Positions 25,871 to 34,573 are shown, counted from the first letter of the stretch. The stretch is DNA of 64,000 nucleotides from Bacillota bacterium (GCA_021828865.1 JAJZCW010000016.1:1-64000); one strand, 5' to 3'. Numbers and translations: made by a program. Notes: a model not told the origin generated them from the sequence alone.

Positions 25871-27592
25871 TTACTGTTGACTTTCGTATACTGCGACACG
25901 GTTTCGACCATTTTGCTTAGAACCCACGTACATCGCGCGATCGGCAAGGCGCAAGAGCTCGAGTGGAGAATCCCCCATATCCGGGTATGATGCAATGCCA
26001 ACGCTCACCGTCACCCGCACAGGCATGCTGACTGCTTGTCCCACTGGCGGAAGGGGTATCGGCGTGCTTTCAATCGACTTTCGCAGACGTTCCGCAATTT
26101 GTTTGCCAACATCGAGAGTCGCACCAGGCAAAATCACGGTAAATTCTTCGCCCCCATAGCGACAAACCACGTCCATTTCCCGCACCATTTCCTTCAATAG
26201 CGTAGCAATCCCCTTCAACACCTCATTGCCTGCCAGATGCCCGTACGTATCGTTGATGTGCTTGAAATGATCAATATCCAGTACCAGAAGCACCAGCCCT
26301 GTTTGCTCTCGGGTACAGGTATGACAAAGTTCAGGGATGATTTTCTCAAAATACCGATAATTATAGAGCCCGGTCAGGTCATCGATGTAATTTCGCTCCT
26401 GCGTCTTTTCAAAGCGTCGCAAATTCCAGAGTACGATCGAAGCGTTGGTGGCGAGAATTTGCACCATTTCCTGATCTTTTTTGGTATAGGCGTTGGTTTC
26501 TTCGTGCGTGAGTGTCAATACCCCCATCGCCTCATTCTGATACACAATCGGAACGGCGAGAATGGAAGCCCCTGGCGTAGGCGCATCATAATCCTCTTTG
26601 ATGGGCAGTTCATCGCGATTTCTCCGCATATACGTCTTCTTATTGGAAAATGCAAGTCCTGTCACCCCAACGTGCGGTTGAATGACGACATCATACATTT
26701 TCTCTTCAATGTCTTGGTTGGGACCACTAACTGCCAAAGGAAAAAGCACCTGCCTATCCTCATTCCAGCCAAAAAAATAGCAGGTGACCGTCTCGACGAG
26801 TTGCACGGTACCCTCCACTAGCGCAGCGAGAAGTTCCTTCTCGTTAGATTTTACACTTAGCCTTGCGGTCACTTGATTGATCAGCGTGAGCTGATGATTC
26901 GACAGAATCAGGTCGTAATACAGCCGAAACATGTAAAGAATCACCGCAAAAGGAACCGCAATGTAGAAAATAGAAAGTGCCCCGTACGAATGAAGAAAGA
27001 AAAGAAGGATCCACGAGGTGACTACTTCGATGACGAGCGCGGCGAGGTCCCAATAGATACCACGAATCCATTGGTCCAATTTCCCGAGTGATAGCATATA
27101 GGAAAAAGAAATAAAGTAATTAAGCAACAAATGGACAATGATAAAGAGGATGACAGGCACGGCAATCCGTAAGAGTGGGAGTTGAAAATGGACAGGGAAC
27201 GGCCCGCCAAACGCATGATAGGCCGCCGCAGCGCCTAGAACCATGATCGTGTACATGCCAAAATTGGCTAATGCACTGGTTACCTTGATTTGCTTGCCGG
27301 CCACCGCTTTGCTGATCCCCCAAGCAACGAGCATCCCCGCGAGGGTAATGATAGGGCCGAATTGAAGAAACATGGGGAGTTCAATCCCCATCGCGATATT
27401 GATCGACTGACTCCCAACACGAATCGGGTATGATTGGGCGATGATGAGCATGAGCGCATAAACCCCAACCAACAGCCAATCGATCCCATGGAGAGAGATA
27501 GGCGGGGTAGTAACCAATTCACCAACAAGAAGTGCAACGGCGGTTATTGTGAGAAGTGTTAGAAATGCGCGAATTCGAATCGAAGCATTCAT
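25871..27592 (-). CDS. membrane diguanylate cyclase (7TM-like, GAF, GGDEF)
   Basis: The 573-residue protein makes the second messenger c-di-GMP from two GTP. The N-terminal third (about residues 8-235) holds six to seven hydrophobic segments, probably a membrane sensor. A GAF-like domain follows (about 255-395), then GGDEF with an intact active site (GGEEF, residues 480-484; DIDHFKHINDTYGH upstream). An RxxD inhibitory site (REMD, 471-474) lies five residues before it, so product feedback is expected. GGGGCGGAG lies just upstream of the ATG. It is one of three GGDEF genes in the window, which also holds a c-di-GMP riboswitch. Confidence 0.92.
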   Translation of the reverse strand: MNASIRIRAFLTLLTITAVALLVGELVTTPPISLHGIDWLLVGVYALMLIIAQSYPIRVGSQSINIAMGIELPMFLQFGPIITLAGMLVAWGISKAVAGKQIKVTSALANFGMYTIMVLGAAAAYHAFGGPFPVHFQLPLLRIAVPVILFIIVHLLLNYFISFSYMLSLGKLDQWIRGIYWDLAALVIEVVTSWILLFFLHSYGALSIFYIAVPFAVILYMFRLYYDLILSNHQLTLINQVTARLSVKSNEKELLAALVEGTVQLVETVTCYFFGWNEDRQVLFPLAVSGPNQDIEEKMYDVVIQPHVGVTGLAFSNKKTYMRRNRDELPIKEDYDAPTPGASILAVPIVYQNEAMGVLTLTHEETNAYTKKDQEMVQILATNASIVLWNLRRFEKTQERNYIDDLTGLYNYRYFEKIIPELCHTCTREQTGLVLLVLDIDHFKHINDTYGHLAGNEVLKGIATLLKEMVREMDVVCRYGGEEFTVILPGATLDVGKQIAERLRKSIESTPIPLPPVGQAVSMPVRVTVSVGIASYPDMGDSPLELLRLADRAMYVGSKQNGRNRVAVYESQQ

Positions 27593-27681
27593 CTACTCCG
27601 CCCCAATCAGAAGTGTAGAATTCTAAAATACTGGTTAAATTCTACCATATCCATGTGTTTCCTGCCTATCCAATTGTCAAT

Positions 27682-28119
27682 TTACAATAATTGCTCCCAA
27701 GCCTTCAAAAACTGATGAATATCCCGTTCATCTTTCATCGCCGCTACCAGTGCCTGTGATCTTCGGGTGGAATTCAGCAACGCAAGCACATCAGAAACTC
27801 CCCTGGCATCTGAACTTGCCACATAAGTCACAAACGGATGAGTAGGTTGAAGCCTCGAAACAATCTGATAAGTTTCAGAAGACGCGCTGGTATCCACAAT
27901 GAATAGGTCGCCTGCATCTTTCCCCTGGATAAACCCACGCAACGATAATTTGCGAACAAACCATTCTATCCAACCCTCTGCCTCTTCAACGATCACAATA
28001 GCGGCCGGGGACCAGGGATTCACTGCATTATTTTTAGAAAAATGAGACAACATCTGATAAACAATCATCACCAGCCCATAGCCCGCAAGTAGCACGACGA
28101 GAACTTCAGTGAATAGCAC
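27682..28119 (-). CDS. hypothetical single-pass membrane protein
   Basis: The 145-residue product starts MLFTEVLVVLLAGYGLVMIVY, a membrane anchor, followed by a soluble part (AIVIVEEAEGWIEWFVRKL ... GDLFIVDTSASSETYQIVSRL) with alternating strands and helices but no motif I recognise. I take GTG 28119 as the start, because GGGAGG lies eight bases upstream. The open frame extends to 28206 through the hairpin after metK and has no ribosome site there. It lies downstream of metK on the same strand; function unknown. Confidence 0.6.
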   Translation of the reverse strand: MLFTEVLVVLLAGYGLVMIVYQMLSHFSKNNAVNPWSPAAIVIVEEAEGWIEWFVRKLSLRGFIQGKDAGDLFIVDTSASSETYQIVSRLQPTHPFVTYVASSDARGVSDVLALLNSTRRSQALVAAMKDERDIHQFLKAWEQLL

Positions 28120-28176
28120 ATACACTGCCTCCCTCCATCTGACACGGTGTTCCGAATGGTGAGCAGTGTATGCGCC

Positions 28177-28197
28177 CAAAGTGGCAAATGCCACTTT
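28177..28197 (-). terminator. hairpin after metK, possible weak terminator
   Basis: AAAGTGGC and GCCACTTT form a perfect 8-bp stem with a 4-base loop, directly after the metK stop. Only three T residues follow on the minus strand, so termination may be partial and allow readthrough into the next gene. Confidence 0.5.
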
Positions 28198-28208
28198 TCT
28201 AATCAAAA

Positions 28209-29405
28209 TTAATTAAGTCCTGCGGCCTCACGCAATTGATCGGCTTTATCCGTTCTTTCCCAAGGCAAATCCAAATCCAAACGACCAAAGTGGCCATATG
28301 CTGATGTCTGCTTATAGATCGGTCGCCGCAAGTCGAGTGACTGAATGATTCCAGCCGGTCGCAGATCAAAAAATTGGTGAATGAGTACGACAATTTGATC
28401 TTCTGGAATTTTACCAGTCCCAAATGTATCGACCATAACGGAAACAGGACGCGCTACGCCGATGGCATAAGCAATCTGCACTTCGCATTTGTCCGCAAGT
28501 CCCGCGGCTACAATATTTTTTGCTACATAACGTGCCGCGTATGCGCCAGATCGATCGACCTTGGTCGGGTCTTTTCCTGAAAAAGCACCGCCGCCGTGTC
28601 TGGCATAGCCGCCATACGTGTCGACAATGATTTTCCTGCCAGTGAGACCTGCGTCTCCCTGAGGACCACCAATGACAAAACGACCCGTGGGATTGATCAG
28701 GTATTTGGTGTGATCATCAATGAACTGTTCAGGTACGACCTGTTTCACCACCAGTTCGATCATATCCCGTTCAATCGTCTCGCGATCGACAAGCGGATGG
28801 TGCTGTGTGGAGATCACGATTGTATCCACTCGCACCGGGCGATCTCCCTCATACTCCACCGTAACCTGCGTCTTCCCATCGGGACGAAGATAGGGTACGA
28901 GCCGTTCTTTACGAACCTCTGTTAAGCGCCTAGCTAAGGCATGCGCGAGAGAAATAGGCAGCGGCATGAGTTCTTTGGTTTCATTGACCGCAAAACCAAA
29001 CATCAACCCCTGGTCCCCAGCGCCGATAGCGTCAATTTGATCATCGGTCATTTCACCGCGTCTTGCTTCCAGTGCTTTATTGACCCCCATCGCGATATCA
29101 GGAGACTGTTCATCAATCGAGGTGATGACCGCACAGGTTTCCGCATCAAAGCCATATTTCGCTCTCGTATAACCAATCTTGCGAATGGCATCGCGCACCA
29201 CCCTTGGGATGTCCACATACGCTTCTGTCGTCACTTCTCCCGCCACGAGCACGAGCCCTGTCGTTACTGAAGTTTCACAAGCCACTCTCGACATCGGATC
29301 TTTTGCCAAAAAGGCATCCAAGAGGGCATCTGAAATTTGATCACAAATTTTATCAGGATGACCTTCCGTCACTGATTCAGAAGTAAAAAGCCTGCGATTC
29401 GGCAA
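28209..29405 (-). CDS. metK: S-adenosylmethionine synthetase
   Basis: MetK makes SAM from methionine and ATP, releasing phosphate and pyrophosphate. The 398-residue protein has the N-terminal [20 protein letters not shown] motif, the [12 protein letters not shown] signature and [19 protein letters not shown]. It starts at TTG 29405 ([11 protein letters not shown]), nine bases after GGAGG; the ATG at 29426 would encode an extension over the ribosome site. A promoter lies at 29474-29503, leaving a 5' leader of only about 60 bases, too short for the S-box riboswitch that controls many Bacillota metK genes. Confidence 0.97.
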   Translation of the reverse strand: MPNRRLFTSESVTEGHPDKICDQISDALLDAFLAKDPMSRVACETSVTTGLVLVAGEVTTEAYVDIPRVVRDAIRKIGYTRAKYGFDAETCAVITSIDEQSPDIAMGVNKALEARRGEMTDDQIDAIGAGDQGLMFGFAVNETKELMPLPISLAHALARRLTEVRKERLVPYLRPDGKTQVTVEYEGDRPVRVDTIVISTQHHPLVDRETIERDMIELVVKQVVPEQFIDDHTKYLINPTGRFVIGGPQGDAGLTGRKIIVDTYGGYARHGGGAFSGKDPTKVDRSGAYAARYVAKNIVAAGLADKCEVQIAYAIGVARPVSVMVDTFGTGKIPEDQIVVLIHQFFDLRPAGIIQSLDLRRPIYKQTSAYGHFGRLDLDLPWERTDKADQLREAAGLN

Positions 29406-29473
29406 TTTATCCCACCTCCAATACACTCACCTATAAAAATGTAGAATTGCCCTTATATTCGTCACGCTATTGT

Positions 29474-29503
29474 ATTATAGACATGTTCCTGCTCATCTGA
29501 CAA
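29474..29503 (-). promoter_or_regulatory. metK promoter
   Basis: On the minus strand TTGTCA (29498-29503), an 18-base spacer and a perfect TATAAT (29474-29479) lie about 70 bases before the metK start. Confidence 0.78.
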
Positions 29504-29510
29504 TGTGCTG

Positions 29511-29538
29511 AAAAATTAGGGCCAGCATCCGCCAGCCC
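29511..29538 (-). terminator. terminator of the spore protein gene
   Basis: On the minus strand GGGCTGGC and GCTGGCCC pair (two G-U pairs) around GGAT, followed by TAATTTTT. It lies about 30 bases after the stop codon. Confidence 0.8.
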
Positions 29539-29566
29539 CACACTCAATTCATCGCATGAAATGCTA

Positions 29567-29797
29567 TTATTTGTTGACATTCGCAGGGGTTTCTCCGGAA
29601 AGCACCATTTCGCCGAAAGCCACCAGCTTTCGCGTCATATGACCGCCTACCGTCCCGGCGTCTTTCGTCATGATGTGTCCCCAATAATCTTCGCTTCCTT
29701 GATACACCGGCAGCCCCAATTCGGCCGCAATTTCATATTTCATATCGTCAAGCGCCTGGTGCGCGCCTTTCACGATTTGCGTCAGTCCGCCCGCCAT
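29567..29797 (-). CDS. alpha/beta-type small acid-soluble spore protein
   Basis: These proteins coat and protect DNA in the dormant spore and feed amino acids to the germinating cell. The 76-residue product shows both family signatures: YEIAAELGLPV with the germination-protease-type cleavage region, and DAGTVGGHMTRKLV. The start is the second ATG (29797), eight bases after GGGGGAGG; the first ATG (29803) is too close to that site. Expression is expected in the forespore under SigG, though I did not identify that promoter. Its presence shows the organism forms endospores. Confidence 0.9.
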   Translation of the reverse strand: MAGGLTQIVKGAHQALDDMKYEIAAELGLPVYQGSEDYWGHIMTKDAGTVGGHMTRKLVAFGEMVLSGETPANVNK

Positions 29798-29894
29798 CGC
29801 CATCGCCTCCCCCTTAAATGTGTTCGGTGTCCCGCATCTCTAGGGTTTGTCAGCATCCGCAAAATTACTTCGTCACATCTTGGCAGCCTTACCT

Positions 29895-30806
29895 TTACAA
29901 AATCTCTACCTCTCCCACATCACGCTCGTCTAGTTGGTGCCGCCAATTAGACGCATGACCTATTTTTGCTGAGGAGCCAGCCATCACTGCTCTGACGATG
30001 CGCATGCCATTTTCATCTGCCACAAAATCGCCAAATTCCCGTCCTTCGCCAAATCGCCCTGGCAACATGTAGGCATGGTATGCCTTCATCTGATGCAAAA
30101 TGGTATACGCCTGGCGAATGACGCTTGGGGCAACCTTTGGGTCTAGTGTGCTCAATACGATAGAGTAGGCGGGATACGGCAGGCGGTGCAACTGATTGAT
30201 GGCCGCGTACAGTAATCTTGCCTGCCTTTGTACCCTCCCCACATCACCAAGCGGTTCATGACGAAAGCGAGCCACCACTAGCGCCTCATCGGGAGACAGA
30301 GAGTGCAGTCCTGGCTGTAAATGGACCTGCCCCTCTGGCGAATCCATGTGGCGATCCACATAAAATGCCACATGACCAAGCTTGTAGAACGCTTTTTTAA
30401 ACCTTGGAAAATCCGCATAAAGCACCGCACCGACTGGCAATCCTGTGATACTTTGCACCGCGCGCATTAGCGCCACGTCTCCGTAAAACATGCGCACCGC
30501 ATTGATTTTTAGGTAGCCAACGCTTGGCACGTATACGAGTGTATCCCTTGGAATGTGCAGGGCGTTTACGGTATGACTGCCAGCTTTGGTGTAAAGCAGC
30601 ACCAGGCTATCCGTATGTAAATCCGTGCGTCTATCGCGGTTGGGACTATGCGGATCGCGATCAAGCCCGGCAAGCAGTAAGGTTTTTGGCCCCTCATGTA
30701 AAACAAAAGAGGAGGCATACGCCTTCTCCTCGTCACCCATTTGATTGAACATGTTCATCATCAAACCAATTGCCAGACTGCTAAAGAGGAGGGAAATCAA
30801 TTTCAA
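29895..30806 (-). CDS. LytR-CpsA-Psr family protein
   Basis: LCP enzymes transfer polyprenyl-linked glycopolymers onto peptidoglycan outside the membrane. The 303-residue protein has an N-terminal membrane anchor (about residues 1-20) and the LCP domain: LLAGLDRD, RTDSLVLL-like RRTDLHTDSLVLLYT, LHIPRDTLVYVP, LKINAVRMFYG, and ARFRHEPLGDVGRVQRQ with the conserved Arg residues that bind the pyrophosphate. It starts at a TTG overlapping the stop codon of the upstream glycosyltransferase (TTGA), so the two are co-expressed. Together they look like a unit that builds and attaches a wall polymer. Confidence 0.88.
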   Translation of the reverse strand: MKLISLLFSSLAIGLMMNMFNQMGDEEKAYASSFVLHEGPKTLLLAGLDRDPHSPNRDRRTDLHTDSLVLLYTKAGSHTVNALHIPRDTLVYVPSVGYLKINAVRMFYGDVALMRAVQSITGLPVGAVLYADFPRFKKAFYKLGHVAFYVDRHMDSPEGQVHLQPGLHSLSPDEALVVARFRHEPLGDVGRVQRQARLLYAAINQLHRLPYPAYSIVLSTLDPKVAPSVIRQAYTILHQMKAYHAYMLPGRFGEGREFGDFVADENGMRIVRAVMAGSSAKIGHASNWRHQLDERDVGEVEIL

Positions 30807-31549
30807 TTTGTGCTTCGACCTCTCACTTGACTTTTAGCCTCCGACCAGGCGGCCAGTGCAAATCTAGGCAGGGCCATCTGCCTGCGCATGCGTGTTGGCT
30901 CTTTGAGCAGCCGATAGAGCCACTCCAATTTCGCTTTTTGAAAAAATACCGGTGCTCGCTTCACCGTACCGCCAATTACGTCAATCGCGCCTCCGATGCC
31001 AATAGCAAGCGGAACACCCATTTCTTCTAAATGTGTTGCAATAAACCTTTCTTGGGCTGGTTGCCCCAATCCTACGAGGAGAAGTTGAGGAGCCTTCCCA
31101 CGAATGGAGGAGATGACACCGCTCACTTCCGCCTCCTTAAAATACCCATTTCGCCCCTCAATATGTAAGGTCGGGTGCAATTCACGAAGGGTGGATAGCG
31201 CCTTTTGCAATGAATCCTCACTAGCACCAAGCATATAGACACTCATTCCATTTTGAGCAGCATAAGCAATGAGCTTCTGTGCTAAGTCCACTCCGGTAAC
31301 GCGCTCTGTGATGGGTTGTCCATACCAACGCGAGGCGATCACGATGCCAATGCCATCTGGCGTGATAACGTCAGCGCTACTCAACACTTCCTGAAGATTC
31401 CTGTCTTTTCCCACCTTCATGACAAATTCCGGACCCGCGGTGATGACAAAGTGCGGCTGTGTATCCTGCATGAATGCCTTACAGGTCATTAGTACCTCTG
31501 ACTCAGAGGCAGAAGAAAAGGGCACCCCCAATACTTCTACGATTGACAC
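30803..31549 (-). CDS. WecG/TagA/CpsF-family glycosyltransferase
   Basis: This GT26 family adds N-acetylmannosaminuronic acid (WecG) or N-acetylmannosamine (TagA) to a polyprenyl-diphospho-GlcNAc lipid on the inner face of the membrane, the commitment step for enterobacterial common antigen or wall teichoic acid. The product of 248-249 residues has the core motifs TPDGIGIVIASRWYGQPITERVTGVDL, VYMLGASE, and LLLVGLGQPAQERFI with GIGGAIDVIGG. GGGGG lies eight bases before GTG 31549 (five before TTG 31552). It is translationally coupled to the LCP gene. A c-di-GMP riboswitch leader precedes it, so expression probably follows c-di-GMP. Confidence 0.9.
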   Translation of the reverse strand: MSIVEVLGVPFSSASESEVLMTCKAFMQDTQPHFVITAGPEFVMKVGKDRNLQEVLSSADVITPDGIGIVIASRWYGQPITERVTGVDLAQKLIAYAAQNGMSVYMLGASEDSLQKALSTLRELHPTLHIEGRNGYFKEAEVSGVISSIRGKAPQLLLVGLGQPAQERFIATHLEEMGVPLAIGIGGAIDVIGGTVKRAPVFFQKAKLEWLYRLLKEPTRMRRQMALPRFALAAWSEAKSQVRGRSTN

Positions 31550-31608
31550 CAAACGGGCCCCCTAACCAAGTAAATCGTTCGCATAAACCAATTTTAAAAG
31601 CTAACCTG

Positions 31609-31636
31609 CAAAAAAGCCACCCTCTCAGGTGGCTTT
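31609..31636 (-). terminator. terminator between riboswitch leader and wecG/tagA gene
   Basis: On the minus strand AAAGCCACC-tgagag-GGTGGCTTT continues into a T-run (seven T in total beyond the stem). It lies about 190 bases downstream of the c-di-GMP aptamer and 60 bases before the coding start. It is a plausible regulated terminator for the riboswitch, though no antiterminator pairing with the aptamer was found by eye. Confidence 0.85.
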
Positions 31637-31725
31637 ATCGAATATTATAAGGACGAACTACATAAAAGCAAATTATATGTCAAAAATATAGATAAGTTCC
31701 ATTACATACCCTCGACCATGAGTGA

Positions 31726-31803
31726 ACGAGCTCTTGGGGGGTATCCTAGGGGGGACTAGGAATTGCTCGTCCACACCATGGATAGAGGTTACTTCTATAC
31801 CAT
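31726..31803 (-). ncRNA. structured leader RNA with C-tract loops
   Basis: Between the c-di-GMP aptamer and the terminator the minus-strand RNA can fold into two stems. The first is at 31778-31803 (ATGG-t-ATAGA pairing with TCTAT-CCAT). The second is at 31726-31770 (ACGAGC with GCTCGT, inner TCCTAG with CTAGGA). In the second, one hairpin loop and one internal loop are runs of C (31750-31754 and 31736-31741). These could pair with the GGGGG ribosome site of the next gene (31558-31562). I recognise no known RNA family in this part; the pairing is predicted by eye. Confidence 0.5.
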
Positions 31804-31823
31804 CCCATCACCGTACGCTCGAT

Positions 31824-31922
31824 GACCGTCGTCCGGCAGCTCGGCGATCATTGGTGGTTACACCGTTAGACCCGTAGCTTTGCGTCCTTCTCTTTCGACA
31901 AGTTTGCCTTTTTCGGGAGGTC
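31824..31922 (-). promoter_or_regulatory. c-di-GMP-I (GEMM-I) riboswitch aptamer
   Basis: The minus strand holds the hallmark segments in order: GGCAAAC, a P2 hairpin closed by a GAAA tetraloop (CTTGTC-GAAA-GAGAAG), GGACGCAAAGC, TACGGGTCTAA, and GATCGCCGAGCTGCCGG as the 3' side of P3 with the tetraloop-receptor region. These are the conserved c-di-GMP-contacting and core positions of the class I riboswitch. Flanking GACC (31919-31922) and GGTC (31824-31827) can close the helix. A promoter lies directly upstream, and the next gene in the direction of transcription is the wecG/tagA glycosyltransferase. Three GGDEF proteins in the window supply or remove the ligand. Confidence 0.9.
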
Positions 31923-31934
31923 TTTCTGGATATT

Positions 31935-31963
31935 ATTCTATAGCATTCGACACTATGAGACAA
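31935..31963 (-). promoter_or_regulatory. promoter of the riboswitch transcript
   Basis: On the minus strand TTGTCT (31958-31963), a 17-base spacer and TAGAAT (31935-31940) lie just before the aptamer, placing the RNA start near 31928. It makes the riboswitch leader independent of the upstream gene at 32015. Confidence 0.7.
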
Positions 31964-32014
31964 CCCCTAAATTCCCAATAACTATTTTTTTAATAGAATA
32001 GTCACAATTTGGTT

Positions 32015-33136
32015 TTAATTAGTGGTCCCGCTACTGCCTGATGTCGAATTATTTCCACTGCTCGAGTTCGTGCCCACCCCAGAACTGGAACCAGAACCTG
32101 TCCCAGACGAGGTTCCAATCCCGGTAGAAGTCGAGCCTGAATTCCCTGCCGAATTGGTGCTTGCCTGTATCAAAGTGGGCCCCATCAAATCGGTTACCAC
32201 AATCGGATCTGTCGTTCCATCCGGATTTTTAGCAGGAGCCTGATAGGTTTGTCCCATGTTGTAGACCGTACCATTAGCGAGTTTTAGCTGATACTGAATC
32301 TCCAATATATTCACCCCAGCCACATTGACACTGAACGGAGTGGGTTGCGAAGCGCTTTGTACCCAGCCTGTCGAGCCAAGTATTTTGCCATCGCCGACAA
32401 ACGTCAATTGAACCGCACCACCAAAGTTTCGGGACAAATCATCAATAGCAAATTGCCCAGTAAACGTTTGGTAGTTGCCACCAAGCGTGTAGTCTATTCC
32501 AGGGACCACCGATTTTTGTCCTGCCCCAACCCCCCATTCAATCGCGTATTGGGCAGGATAAATTTGTCCCAACACGGTGGGTGTCCAAAACCCGATCAAA
32601 TCCTGTTGTGGATAAAGATTCGTATTGCTAAAGTCTCCATACAATTTACTAGGCGTGAGGGTAAAAATCGGCGCTCCCGATGAGATGACAGGAGGATTCA
32701 CATTTTCAAAGTTGACGTTGCCGCTAGTGTCTGTGCTAGGCACGAGTCCTGTCGCTGATTCATACCCAGAAGAGGATGCCGGGATAGAGTAGATGTTTTT
32801 TCCATCCGTAATGCCACTGGGAAGCTCGGTTCCGTTTAAGTACACCTTAAATGGTTTCAACGTCTTATCAGCACCAAGCACCTGCACTTCCGCAGGTTTA
32901 TTGATCCATTTGACGGTGGAATCCAATGCATGACCCACTGTGCTCACCGGAACATAGACGTTCTTATTGTAAATAAAAGGCTCTGCCGTCGTAGCTACCT
33001 TTTGCCCATTGACGATCAATTGGATGTTGTCATAAGAGGCTTGTATTTTACTCACACCGCTTTGCGCGTAAGTGACCCCACCAAACACTACGGCGCCTGT
33101 CACAATACCTAACCACAAACTCATTGAAGGTTTCAT
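32015..33136 (-). CDS. secreted copper-amine-oxidase-N-domain protein with Ser/Gly tail
   Basis: The 373-residue protein has a signal peptide (MKPSMSLWLGIVTGAVVFGGVTYAQ, cleavage near residue 25). It also has a copper amine oxidase N-terminal-like domain (VNGQKVATTAEPFIYNKNVYVPVSTVGHAL..., to about residue 90), a module used as a surface/stalk domain in Bacillota and not catalytic on its own. Beta-rich domains of unknown role follow, then a low-complexity tail of Ser, Gly, Thr and Asn from about 330. The start is ATG 33136 with AGGAG nine bases upstream. It is a paralogue of the gene just upstream. Ligand and function are unknown; the two are likely surface-exposed. Confidence 0.8.
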   Translation of the reverse strand: MKPSMSLWLGIVTGAVVFGGVTYAQSGVSKIQASYDNIQLIVNGQKVATTAEPFIYNKNVYVPVSTVGHALDSTVKWINKPAEVQVLGADKTLKPFKVYLNGTELPSGITDGKNIYSIPASSSGYESATGLVPSTDTSGNVNFENVNPPVISSGAPIFTLTPSKLYGDFSNTNLYPQQDLIGFWTPTVLGQIYPAQYAIEWGVGAGQKSVVPGIDYTLGGNYQTFTGQFAIDDLSRNFGGAVQLTFVGDGKILGSTGWVQSASQPTPFSVNVAGVNILEIQYQLKLANGTVYNMGQTYQAPAKNPDGTTDPIVVTDLMGPTLIQASTNSAGNSGSTSTGIGTSSGTGSGSSSGVGTNSSSGNNSTSGSSGTTN

Positions 33137-33164
33137 ATCCCTATTCTCCTCGTCTTCTCCATCG

Positions 33165-34127
33165 TCACTGTACACTCACATTTAGAAAATCTGCGTCTAC
33201 GCTAATCCCGTTTGGCAGTGCTTGCCCCTCTGTGAACACGGCACCTGACGCGGTTTGAACCGAGAAGGACACATTCAGCATCTTCGTATTGGTGACATCC
33301 ACGACTACAGGCGTGGCCTGTTGTCCTTTTGCCATCCAAGGAGACTGATACAGCACCTTGCCATCTCCACTGATCGTCAACTGAAGCTTGGTGTTATTCT
33401 GTGAAGCGTCATCCACACCAAAGAGTCCGCTTAGATTGCTGAAATTACCATTCAAATTATACGTAACGCCAGGAACCACTGACCCTTTCGATAAAGACGC
33501 CCATACGATACTTTGCCCATTAGCGGAAGGATAAGCGGTACCCGCGATCTTGGCCGGGCCATCCGACCACCCGGTCATTGGCCCTATACCGCCCCCCACA
33601 TATTTGGCAAAATCCCCATAATCCCTCACATCCGTAAAATCAACTAATGGCATATGGCCATCTGGTCCACTGCCTATATAGAAGTTATCCGTTTTGGGAT
33701 CGAGATAAAAAGGCTTGTTTAGCATGGTCGCAAGCGCAATGGGAGAAATATATAATTGGTTCTGATACAAAACCGAATGGGTCTGGGGATACCAGAAAAT
33801 AGGCGTTCCGTAATATTCTAGTGCCCCTGTCTGCAATTGCGGAGCATTTTTATCGGAAATAATCACCTGATGCTTGGCACCATCCCATTTCACACTAGCC
33901 CCAAGCCCATGACTGATAGTGCTTACCGGAACATAGACATTACTATTGTAAATAAATGGTTCAGCCTGTGTGGGAATCGTTTTGCCATTCACATTGATAT
34001 GTATATTGGCAAAATGCGCATCAATCAATTGAACACCCGTACTCGCATAGGTGATGCCACCAAACACGGTAGCACCTATCAACAAACCAGTTGCATAGGT
34101 AGAAACGAATTTGTAAAATGACTTCAT
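33165..34127 (-). CDS. secreted copper-amine-oxidase-N-domain protein
   Basis: The 320-residue protein has a signal peptide (MKSFYKFVSTYATGLLIGATVFGGITYA) and the same N-terminal domain as its neighbour (INVNGKTIPTQAEPFIYNSNVYVPVSTISHGLGASVKW). It also shares the downstream layout (GSVVPGVTYNLNGNFSNLSG matches PGIDYTLGGNYQTFTGQF in the neighbour). It lacks the Ser/Gly tail. The two genes are 28 bases apart and form a tandem duplication in one operon. GAGGAG stands about 11 bases before the ATG. A surface role is inferred; the substrate is unknown. Confidence 0.8.
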   Translation of the reverse strand: MKSFYKFVSTYATGLLIGATVFGGITYASTGVQLIDAHFANIHINVNGKTIPTQAEPFIYNSNVYVPVSTISHGLGASVKWDGAKHQVIISDKNAPQLQTGALEYYGTPIFWYPQTHSVLYQNQLYISPIALATMLNKPFYLDPKTDNFYIGSGPDGHMPLVDFTDVRDYGDFAKYVGGGIGPMTGWSDGPAKIAGTAYPSANGQSIVWASLSKGSVVPGVTYNLNGNFSNLSGLFGVDDASQNNTKLQLTISGDGKVLYQSPWMAKGQQATPVVVDVTNTKMLNVSFSVQTASGAVFTEGQALPNGISVDADFLNVSVQ

Positions 34128-34267
34128 CAGTTGGATAGCTCCTCTTTGTTAAACTCTATTGATTGGTACGAGCATGGTATTATTATACGTCAACAACTTT
34201 AAAAATAGCTTCAAATTTCCCCCTATTGTCATCTCCCTATTTCTTCCTTATCCCAAACAAGCAATGT

Positions 34268-34297
34268 TTGACAACTAAAGGTGTGCGATGATATGCT
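34268..34297 (+). promoter_or_regulatory. promoter of the cold-shock gene
   Basis: A perfect TTGACA (34268-34273), an 18-base spacer and TATGCT (34292-34297) precede a short leader. The leader contains the hairpin AAGTAC-gtttt-GTACTT (about 34319-34335) just before the ribosome site, a leader structure of the kind that can respond to temperature. Confidence 0.6.
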
Positions 34298-34352
34298 ATA
34301 AACGCAAGTAAATTATGCAAGTACGTTTTGTACTTTGTAGGGGGCTCTTTTT

Positions 34353-34550
34353 ATGCAAGGAACCGTAAAATGGTTTAACAGTGAAAAAGGATACGGTTTC
34401 ATCCGTGTCGATGGTGGCAACGATGTTTTCGTACATTACACCGCAATTAATGGTGACGGCTATCGTACCCTTGAAGAAGGGCAACAAGTCGAATTTGATA
34501 TCGTTGAAGGGCAACGTGGACCACAAGCAGCGAACGTGACCAAGCTGTAA
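34353..34550 (+). CDS. cold-shock protein, CspA family
   Basis: This 65-residue single-stranded nucleic-acid-binding protein acts as an RNA chaperone. It has the OB-fold motifs RNP1 (KGYGFIRV, residues 13-20) and RNP2 (DVFVHY, about 28-33), and starts [13 protein letters not shown] as family members do. GGGGG lies about eight bases before the ATG, and a strong terminator follows, so it is monocistronic. Confidence 0.96.
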   Translation: MQGTVKWFNSEKGYGFIRVDGGNDVFVHYTAINGDGYRTLEEGQQVEFDIVEGQRGPQAANVTKL

Positions 34551-34573
34551 GATCTGACACCTAAAGCGATCCC

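Noticed and set aside
29406-29510. Possible SAM (S-box) riboswitch upstream of metK
   Set aside because: The leader between promoter and start is only about 60 bases and lacks the S-box core sequences.
31645-31810. Short open frame of about 35 codons on the minus strand within the riboswitch leader
   Set aside because: No ribosome binding site, and the sequence is explained better by RNA pairing (C-tracts and inverted repeats).
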